Shown in pieces: positions 1 to 5,073 of a DNA stretch of 5,073 nt (position 1 is its first letter; every line of letters begins with the position of its first letter). Position numbers and translations under genes: made by a program. Source of the stretch: Selenomonadaceae bacterium (GTDB lineage: Bacteria > Bacillota > Negativicutes > Selenomonadales > Selenomonadaceae); the NCBI GenBank assembly GCA_017453765.1, contig JAFTEG010000027.1, positions 1-5,073 on the forward strand, given 5' to 3'. The notes under the pieces were generated by a model. It ran no database searches. It saw only the letters and a list, made by a program, of their open reading frames with translations, and was not told where the DNA came from.

Positions 1-61
1 AAATTATAAAATAATCCAAAAATATAATCAGGTGAATACCGATACTTAAAAATATTTAAAG

Positions 62-89
62 TTGACTATTAAAATATAATCTGAATAAT
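62..89 (+). promoter_or_regulatory. Probable sigma70-type promoter upstream of the structured segment and STAS gene
   Basis: TTGACT at 62-67 matches five of six bases of a -35 box. AATAAT at 84-89, 16 bases downstream, matches five of six bases of a -10 box. Transcription would begin near 96, just before the first arm of the predicted pseudoknot. The perfect TATAAT at 75-80 is only 7 bases from TTGACT and has no -35 box of its own, so I do not use it. The surrounding sequence is so AT-rich that chance matches are likely. Confidence 0.45.
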
Positions 90-95
90 ATCCCT

Positions 96-217
96 GTCTG
101 AACGAAAACCAAATTTGGACAAAGTACCCGTTCGTTAGCGGGGAATTTAAGCCTGTGGAGCGTCATACCAAACGCAAGTAGCTTAGGCAAAAGCGGACGC
201 GATGAATCAGGAATGGG
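96..217 (+). ncRNA. Candidate structured RNA, possibly an omega-RNA-like relic of a tnpB 3' end
   Basis: This stretch has no credible reading frame but strong potential base pairing. CCCG (127-130) pairs with CGGG (139-142) around an 8-base loop. Six loop bases, TTCGTT (131-136), are the exact complement of AACGAA (101-106), which makes a pseudoknot. Downstream, GCCT (151-154) pairs with AGGC (185-188), enclosing GCGT (160-163) paired with ACGC (172-175). CCAAATTTGG at 109-118 is a perfect palindrome. In translation, the frame at 143-178 gives EFKPVERHTKRK before a TAG, and a second frame at 187-222 gives AKADAMNQEWDI. From memory these resemble the PVE...KQE tail of some IS200/IS605 TnpB proteins, which overlaps the omega RNA. 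That would need a frameshift and a lost stop, and the resemblance is unverified. The segment could instead be a 5' leader regulating the STAS gene. The structure is seen in the sequence; the TnpB origin is inference. Confidence 0.35.
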
Positions 218-222
218 ACATT

Positions 223-237
223 AAAGTTTACAACTTT
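223..237 (+). other. Small AT-rich hairpin between the structured segment and the STAS gene
   Basis: AAAGTT (223-228) and AACTTT (232-237) form a perfect six-base-pair stem with a 3-base TAC loop, followed by two more T. It is too AT-rich to be a convincing terminator. If the preceding segment is a transposon relic, this could be the remains of its right-end hairpin. It could also be chance in AT-rich DNA. Confidence 0.3.
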
Positions 238-265
238 TTATAAGTTCTCAGTAACGGCAATTAAA

Positions 266-571
266 ATGTTGCAAATCAACAAAGAGACAGCGGGCGATGT
301 ACTCACTGCTCACATTGTCGGCGATTTGAATATCAAGACTTCGCCGCAACTTGAAGAGGAGCTTACAAAATCCATTGACGGCATGAAAAAATTGGTTTTG
401 GATTTCACGGACGTGGAGTACATTTCCTCAGCCGGTTTGCGCGTCTTGCTTGGAATGGAAAAAGCCATGCGACGTCAAGGCGGCTCCATGACTCTTTTAC
501 ACGTCAATCCTGCCGTTAAAGAAATTATCAGACTGGCAGGATTTCTTCAAGTTATGCACATTGAAGATTAG
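266..571 (+). CDS. STAS-domain protein, anti-sigma factor antagonist type
   Basis: This is a complete 101-residue cytosolic protein made of one STAS domain, the usual size of SpoIIAA/RsbV-like proteins. Such proteins bind a serine-kinase anti-sigma factor when unphosphorylated and so release its sigma factor. The N-terminal strands include HIVGDLNIKTSPQLEEEL (16-33). The phosphorylation loop is DFTDVEYISSAGLR (46-59). By alignment with SpoIIAA (DSSGLG), Ser55 is the expected phosphoacceptor and Ser54 replaces the usual Asp. The end, NPAVKEIIRLAGF, is the typical last helix. No transmembrane segment is present. No partner kinase or sigma factor lies in the window, so the pathway is unknown; biofilm, envelope or general-stress control are all possible. 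ATG 266 is the only sensible start, but the Shine-Dalgarno is poor (only CGG at 255-257). The gene ends in TAG and is followed by its own terminator. The family is secure; the specific role is not. Confidence 0.9.
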   Translation: MLQINKETAGDVLTAHIVGDLNIKTSPQLEEELTKSIDGMKKLVLDFTDVEYISSAGLRVLLGMEKAMRRQGGSMTLLHVNPAVKEIIRLAGFLQVMHIED

Positions 572-613
572 GCGGCATTGAAATTCAAACTGAAACTTAC
601 GGCTAAAAAAATT

Positions 614-644
614 ATCCCTCACTAATACGGCGGGGGATTTTTTT
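614..644 (+). terminator. Intrinsic terminator of the STAS gene
   Basis: ATCCCTC (614-620) pairs with GGGGGAT (632-638), giving seven pairs with one G-U, around an 11-base loop. Seven T (638-644) follow, the first of which also closes the stem. An A-run (605-611) precedes it, as in many such terminators. It lies 43 bases after the STAS stop codon and separates that gene from the restriction gene. Confidence 0.8.
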
Positions 645-652
645 GTTATAAT
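644..652 (+). promoter_or_regulatory. Extended -10 promoter of the restriction-modification gene
   Basis: TGTTATAAT is a perfect extended -10 element (TG, one base, then TATAAT at 647-652). No good -35 box is found 16-18 bases upstream, as is normal for the extended class. Transcription would start near 659, leaving a leader of about 24 bases before ATG 683. The TG overlaps the last T of the preceding terminator, so termination and re-initiation are packed together. Confidence 0.65.
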
Positions 653-682
653 GTACAAAAATTTTTTGAACGGGGTTTTGGT

Positions 683-3600
683 ATGACGATTGACGATCTG
701 TTACAAAATTATCGCGAAGTTTACGCACTCACCGAACGCGAAAAAGGCGCTCGCTTTGAACGCCTTATGAAAAATTTTTTGCGCACCTATTCAATTTATC
801 GCGGCAAGTTTTCTGACGTTTGGCTTTGGAAAGATTTTCCCTACCGTCACGAACTCGGCGGCACGGATTTGGGCATTGACCTTGTTGCAAAAACGGTGGA
901 CGGCGAATTTTACGCCGTGCAGTGTAAATTTTACGCCGATACCTCGACCATTGATAAATCTGCCGTCGATTCTTTCATTGCTAATTCTGCGCGAAATTTT
1001 CACGTTGACGGCGTTGAAAAAATTTTTTCTGCGCGCATTTGGATTTCTACCACTGAAAAATACACTTCCAACGCCAAGAAAATGTTTAAGAATCAATCGC
1101 CGCCGGTTCAAATGATAAACCTTGCAACTTTGCGCCGCGCTCAAGTTAATTGGACGTTGCTTGATAACGGCTTTTTCGACGAGCCGGCTAAAATTTATCG
1201 TGAACTGCGCGATTACCAAATTGACGCCGTTAATGCCGCGTATGAACACTTTCAAAATAATTCGCGAGGGCAATTAATCATGGCTTGCGGCACCGGCAAA
1301 ACTTTTACCTCTCTTAAAATCACCGAAAAAATTTTTCCGCACGGCAAAATTTTATTTCTCGTACCCTCAATCTCTCTGCTAAGTCAAACTTTAAACGAAT
1401 GGGCGGCATTTTCCGAAAAGCCTATCAATGCCGTTTGCGTCTGCTCCGATGAAACCGTTACTCAAAATTACGAAGACGAAATTACCGACGTAAATTTACC
1501 GCTGCCCGCAATGACTGACGCCAATCAAATTGCCGACGCCTTGAAAAATCTGCGCGGCGATAACTTGACCGTAATTTTTTCTACCTATCAATCTATCGAC
1601 AAAGTAGCCGCAGTTCAAGAAATTTTAAATTTCAAATTCGATTTAATTATCTGCGACGAGGCTCACCGCACCACCGGATTTAGCGATAAAGCCGACAAAC
1701 TTTTTACCAAAGTTCATGATGATGAAGACATTCGCGCCGATAAAAAAGTTATTCACGCCGATAAGCGTATGTACATGACTGCCACGCCGCGTTTTTTTAA
1801 AACCGACGTGCAGAAGGGCGATGACGAAAAATCTTTAACAGTTTGGTCTATGAATGATGAAAGTATTTTCGGCAAGGAATTTTACCGTATAAGTTTCAGT
1901 AAAGCCGTCGATTTAAAAATTCTCTCCGACTACAAGGTTTTTGTTTACACCGTCAATGAAACTTTTCTGACACCTAAACTGCGCGAAGCCATTCATGATA
2001 AAACCAGCCCGCTTACTATGGACGAAACTTTAAAACTTATCGGCGTCATTATCGCTCTTTCAAAATATATGGATAAAAATTCCTCTGACCTCATTAAAGA
2101 CGACGAAAATCAATTTATGCACAGCGCCGTTTCTTTTTGCCAAACTATTCAACATGCCGAAGACGTTTCAAACATTTTTCCGCTGGTACAAGAAAAATTT
2201 TTAGCCGATATGCCCGAAGACGACAGAAATTCTTTCGTGCAGGTTAAAGCAGATTATGTTTTTGCCGGCAGAAGAAAAAAAGATAAAAAAAAGTCCGCTG
2301 ATAAACGCGATGATGAACATTTATCTATGTCCGCTGATGAACGCAACGAAAAACTTCAACGCCTTAAATCTGTGTCGCACGATTCTAATATCTGCCGCAT
2401 TTTGAACAACGTCCGTTGCCTTTCTGAAGGCGTTGACGTCCCCGCTCTTGACGCCGTAATTTTTCTTTCGCCGCGTAAATCTAAAGTTGAAATTATTCAA
2501 GCTGTCGGTCGCGTCATGCGTAAGGCTAAAGGTAAAAAATTCGGCTACATTATCATTCCCGTTATCGTGCCGATTGATAAAGAGCCTGAAATTTTTCTTG
2601 CCAACAGCAAAGATTTTTCCGTAGTCTATGATGTATTAAATTCTCTTCGCGCTCACGATGACGCCATGAATGTCGAAATTGAACGCATTCGCAATACCGG
2701 CAAAAGCGAAAAAATTATTATTGGCGGCGGCGTACCTCCTTACAATGACAAGCCGGAAAAAGACTCTCAAATTTCTTTAGGATTTCTTTTGCGCTGGGAC
2801 GACGTTAAAAATAAAATGTACGCTCGCATTGTTGAAAATCTCGGCAATAAGCTTTACTGGATTCAGTGGGCTGAAAAAGTCAAAACCATTGTCGAACGCC
2901 ACACCCGCCGCATTAAAGAGATTATCGACTTGCCCGGTCCCGCTCGCACCGCCTTCATTGAATTTCAATGCGGCTTGCAAAAAAATCTCAACCCCACCGT
3001 TACCGAAAGTGATATCGTCGATATGCTGGCTCAACATATGGTGACACGTCCAATTTTCAAGGCGCTCTTTGACAATGACTCTTTCGCAAAAAATAATCCC
3101 GTCTCTATCGCCATGCAAAAAATTCTTGCCGAACTCGACAAGGACGGTATGTCCAAAGACTACGAAATTTTTTCCGAACTCTACGCGCAGGTTCAATCGC
3201 AGTGTCAAAATATGGGCGACGCCAAACAGCGCCAAGAAATTATCATTCGCCTTTATGACAGCTTTTTCAAAATGGCGCTCCCTATCACCGCGCAGAAACT
3301 CGGCATTGTCTACACGCCCGTCGAAGTTGTCGACTTCATTTTAAATTCCGTCAATGACGTCCTGCAAAAAAATTTCAACCGCACGCTGTCTGATAAAAAT
3401 GTTCACATTCTCGACCCTTTCACCGGCACCGGCACCTTTATCACTCGCCTTCTTCAATCCGGCTTGATTCGCAAAAAAATTTTGTCCTACAAATACAATC
3501 ACGAAATTCACGCCAACGAAATGGTGTTGCTTGCTTATTACATTGCCGCCGTCAACATTGAAAATGTTTTTAACGCCGAAGGCAATGACTACTCTCCTTT

Positions 3601-5073
3601 CAAAGGCATTTGTTTCACTGACACTTTTCAAACTTACGAAGACGACGACAACACCAAAGGTCAAATGTCTTTCACCATTTTCAAAGACCTGCTCAAAAAA
3701 AATTCAGATCGCATTCAGCAACAGCTTGATAACAAAATCGAAATTATTATCGGCAACCCGCCCTACTCAGTAGGTCAACGCTCCGCCAGTGACAACGCGC
3801 AGAATACTTCTTATGATAAACTTGAAATACGCATTAAAGACACCTACGCCGCCGGTACCAACGCAAATTTAAAAAAAGCTCTTTACGACAGCTACATTAA
3901 AGCTTTTCGCTGGGCGTCCGACCGTATCGGTGAAAGCGGCGTTATCGGCTTTGTCACCAATGCAGGCTGGCTTGACGGCGCCGCGATGGACGGCTTGCGC
4001 AAATGTTTTGTAAAAGAGTTCAGCGAAATTTACGTTTTCAATCTGCGCGGCAATCAGCGTACACAGGGCGAAATGTCACGGCGTGAAGGCGGTAAAATTT
4101 TTGGCTCCGGTTCACGCGCACCTATAGCCATTACCGTGCTGGTTAAAAATCCTCAACATACCGGCGACGCGCAGATACATTACCTCGACATTGGCGACTA
4201 CCTTTCACGCGACGATAAGCTTGCACGCATTAAAGCCGTTCGCTCCGTGCTTAGTGACGAATTTACAATCATTACGCCCAACGCCAAAGGTGACTGGATT
4301 AATCAGCGCGGCGACGAATTTGAAAACTACTTGCCGCTGGGTGACAAAGATAAAACTGTAAAAACTTTTTTTGATATAAATTCTCTGGGAATTATTACAG
4401 CAAGAGATGCTTGGTGCTACAATTTTTCGCGATCGGCGCTTGAAAAAAATATTCAGCTGACGATTGACTACTACAATACTCATACTCAATTTGACGTTGA
4501 CACTACTAAAATCACTTGGACATATTGTACAGTACAAAATAAATTGCGTAAGCGAGAATATAAATTCAATGCCGCGCAGATTATAGAAAGTTTTTATCGT
4601 CCTTTCTGTAGGACAAATTTTTATTATGATAAATGGTTGAATGAACGCGTTTACCAAATGCCAAAACTTTTTCCAACCGGCAACGAAGAAAATTTGGTGA
4701 TTTGCGTAAGTGGCATTGGTGGCAGTAAAAATTTTTCAGTGATGATTTTTGATAAAATTACTTGCCTTGATACAATCGAAAAAGGTCAATGCTTTCCGCT
4801 GTATTGGTACGAGCCGCCGAAGGAAATAAATTTATTTGAAGAAGACAACTACGAGCGGCGGGACGGAGTGACAGATTTCATTTTGCAACAGGCACAGTCA
4901 ATGTATGGCAAGCGAGTGACGAAGGAAGATATTTTTTACTACGTGTATGGATTCTTGCACTTGCCGAGCTACCGCGAAAAATTCAGCGCTGAGCTTAAGA
5001 AGTCATTGCCGCGAATATTTTTGATTGACGACACGCAGAAGTTTTGGCAGTTGGTGAAGGCAGGGCGAGAGTT
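683..5073 (+). CDS. Type ISP restriction-modification enzyme, single-chain nuclease-translocase-methyltransferase (3' end outside window)
   Basis: The frame is open for 1463 codons to the window edge. Type ISP enzymes such as LlaGI and LlaBIII (about 1580 residues) methylate adenine in an asymmetric site and otherwise translocate along DNA using ATP, cutting when two enzymes converge. Domains: residues 1-150 are an Mrr-like PD-(D/E)XK nuclease (KGARFE with Glu26, GID with Asp66, QCK with Gln80 and Lys82). Residues 170-640 are an SF2 helicase (RDYQ 176-179, Walker A ACGTGKT 201-207, DEAH 325-328, TATPR 366-370, EGVDVP 582-587, QAVGRVMR 606-613). Residues 640-870 are a coupler. The N6-adenine methyltransferase follows (YTP 877-879, DPFTGTGTF 911-919, NE 945-946, NPPY 1025-1028, then GNQRTQGEMSRREGG 1123-1137). 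The target-recognition and C-terminal region includes YRPF 1305-1308 and YVYGFLHLPSYREKF 1420-1434. ATG 683 is the only start in frame after the promoter; its ribosome site is a weak GGGG (672-675). About 100-150 residues are probably missing at the end. No catalytic residue I checked is lost. Codon use changes near the 3' end. Confidence 0.93.
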   Translation, partial: MTIDDLLQNYREVYALTEREKGARFERLMKNFLRTYSIYRGKFSDVWLWKDFPYRHELGGTDLGIDLVAKTVDGEFYAVQCKFYADTSTIDKSAVDSFIANSARNFHVDGVEKIFSARIWISTTEKYTSNAKKMFKNQSPPVQMINLATLRRAQVNWTLLDNGFFDEPAKIYRELRDYQIDAVNAAYEHFQNNSRGQLIMACGTGKTFTSLKITEKIFPHGKILFLVPSISLLSQTLNEWAAFSEKPINAVCVCSDETVTQNYEDEITDVNLPLPAMTDANQIADALKNLRGDNLTVIFSTYQSIDKVAAVQEILNFKFDLIICDEAHRTTGFSDKADKLFTKVHDDEDIRADKKVIHADKRMYMTATPRFFKTDVQKGDDEKSLTVWSMNDESIFGKEFYRISFSKAVDLKILSDYKVFVYTVNETFLTPKLREAIHDKTSPLTMDETLKLIGVIIALSKYMDKNSSDLIKDDENQFMHSAVSFCQTIQHAEDVSNIFPLVQEKFLADMPEDDRNSFVQVKADYVFAGRRKKDKKKSADKRDDEHLSMSADERNEKLQRLKSVSHDSNICRILNNVRCLSEGVDVPALDAVIFLSPRKSKVEIIQAVGRVMRKAKGKKFGYIIIPVIVPIDKEPEIFLANSKDFSVVYDVLNSLRAHDDAMNVEIERIRNTGKSEKIIIGGGVPPYNDKPEKDSQISLGFLLRWDDVKNKMYARIVENLGNKLYWIQWAEKVKTIVERHTRRIKEIIDLPGPARTAFIEFQCGLQKNLNPTVTESDIVDMLAQHMVTRPIFKALFDNDSFAKNNPVSIAMQKILAELDKDGMSKDYEIFSELYAQVQSQCQNMGDAKQRQEIIIRLYDSFFKMALPITAQKLGIVYTPVEVVDFILNSVNDVLQKNFNRTLSDKNVHILDPFTGTGTFITRLLQSGLIRKKILSYKYNHEIHANEMVLLAYYIAAVNIENVFNAEGNDYSPFKGICFTDTFQTYEDDDNTKGQMSFTIFKDLLKKNSDRIQQQLDNKIEIIIGNPPYSVGQRSASDNAQNTSYDKLEIRIKDTYAAGTNANLKKALYDSYIKAFRWASDRIGESGVIGFVTNAGWLDGAAMDGLRKCFVKEFSEIYVFNLRGNQRTQGEMSRREGGKIFGSGSRAPIAITVLVKNPQHTGDAQIHYLDIGDYLSRDDKLARIKAVRSVLSDEFTIITPNAKGDWINQRGDEFENYLPLGDKDKTVKTFFDINSLGIITARDAWCYNFSRSALEKNIQLTIDYYNTHTQFDVDTTKITWTYCTVQNKLRKREYKFNAAQIIESFYRPFCRTNFYYDKWLNERVYQMPKLFPTGNEENLVICVSGIGGSKNFSVMIFDKITCLDTIEKGQCFPLYWYEPPKEINLFEEDNYERRDGVTDFILQQAQSMYGKRVTKEDIFYYVYGFLHLPSYREKFSAELKKSLPRIFLIDDTQKFWQLVKAGRE
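2293..2364 (+). repeat. In-frame tandem repeat of 36 bases inside the helicase domain
   Basis: Two adjacent 36-base units begin with the same ten bases, GTCCGCTGAT (2293-2302 and 2329-2338), and stay similar for about 25 bases. In protein they read SADKRDDEHLSM and SADERNEKLQRL (residues 538-561). They follow a lysine-rich stretch, RRKKDKKK (530-537). The second copy looks like the family's usual ERNxxL motif before helicase motif V, so the first copy is probably the extra one. The unit is a multiple of three and keeps the frame. Confidence 0.55.

Noticed and set aside
75..80. Perfect TATAAT
   Set aside because: It is only 7 bases after TTGACT, and there is no -35 box at the proper distance. 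It is probably chance in AT-rich DNA.
102..224. Forty-codon open stretch in a third frame across the structured segment
   Set aside because: It has no start codon near its beginning and no ribosome site, and the peptide resembles nothing I know. It is better explained as an RNA or relic.
1..265. tRNA, standard riboswitch or CRISPR repeats in the upstream region
   Set aside because: The stems do not form a cloverleaf, no spaced direct repeats are present, and no known riboswitch core motif was recognised.
651..686. Eleven-codon leader peptide whose TGA overlaps ATG 683
   Set aside because: Its ATG lies within and just after the -10 element, upstream of the expected transcription start, so it would not be in the main transcript.
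791..1273. Minus-strand open frame of 160 codons
   Set aside because: It lies wholly opposite the nuclease domain of the restriction gene, has no recognisable domain, and is an antisense shadow.
2777..3235. Minus-strand open frame of 152 codons
   Set aside because: It is antisense to the coupler region, with low-complexity Phe/Val/Gly-rich sequence and no ribosome site or promoter.
3341..3664. Minus-strand open frame of 107 codons
   Set aside because: It is antisense to the conserved methyltransferase motifs, which explain the sequence fully.
2829..3773. Short + strand open frames at 876-1115, 2829-3044, 3069-3344 and 3531-3773
   Set aside because: All are out-of-frame readings inside the restriction gene, rich in Ser/Pro/Lys/Thr from its codon bias, with no domains.
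4205..4657. Minus-strand open frame of 150 codons
   Set aside because: It is antisense to the recognition region. The + frame is continuous here and carries family motifs such as YRPF.

Overview
The window is AT-rich, with runs of A and T, many AAA and GAA codons, and a preference for C-ending GAC/GCC/ACC codons. It looks like a low- to medium-GC bacterial chromosome, most probably Bacillota, with Negativicutes or a relative as a guess from style only. All supported features lie on the + strand.

Layout. Positions 1-61 are very AT-rich and hold nothing I can name. A sigma70-type promoter (62-89) stands in front of a roughly 120-base segment without a credible reading frame (about 96-217). This segment can fold into a pseudoknot and a nested double stem, and in translation it faintly resembles the degraded 3' end of an IS200/IS605-type tnpB gene, the region that also encodes the omega RNA. 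A small hairpin (223-237) follows. Next is a complete 101-residue STAS-domain gene (266-571) of the anti-sigma-factor-antagonist type, closed by an intrinsic terminator (614-644). The terminator's T-tract runs straight into an extended -10 promoter (644-652).

That promoter serves the main gene. It opens at ATG 683 and stays open through the last base, giving 1463 codons with no stop. It encodes a single-chain Type ISP restriction-modification enzyme with, in order, an Mrr-like PD-(D/E)XK nuclease, an SF2 DEAH helicase/translocase, a coupler, an N6-adenine methyltransferase (DPFTGTGTF and NPPY) and a target-recognition region. All catalytic motifs I could look for are intact, and the gene is cut by the window edge near its C-terminus.

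How the parts relate. The restriction gene needs no separate modification or specificity subunit and has its own promoter, so it acts as a stand-alone phage-defence cassette. It sits downstream of a housekeeping-like STAS gene and of a possible transposon relic, a common setting for an insertion hotspot. The strongest leads beyond plain annotation are the structured upstream RNA candidate and an abrupt codon-usage change in the last few hundred bases of the restriction gene.
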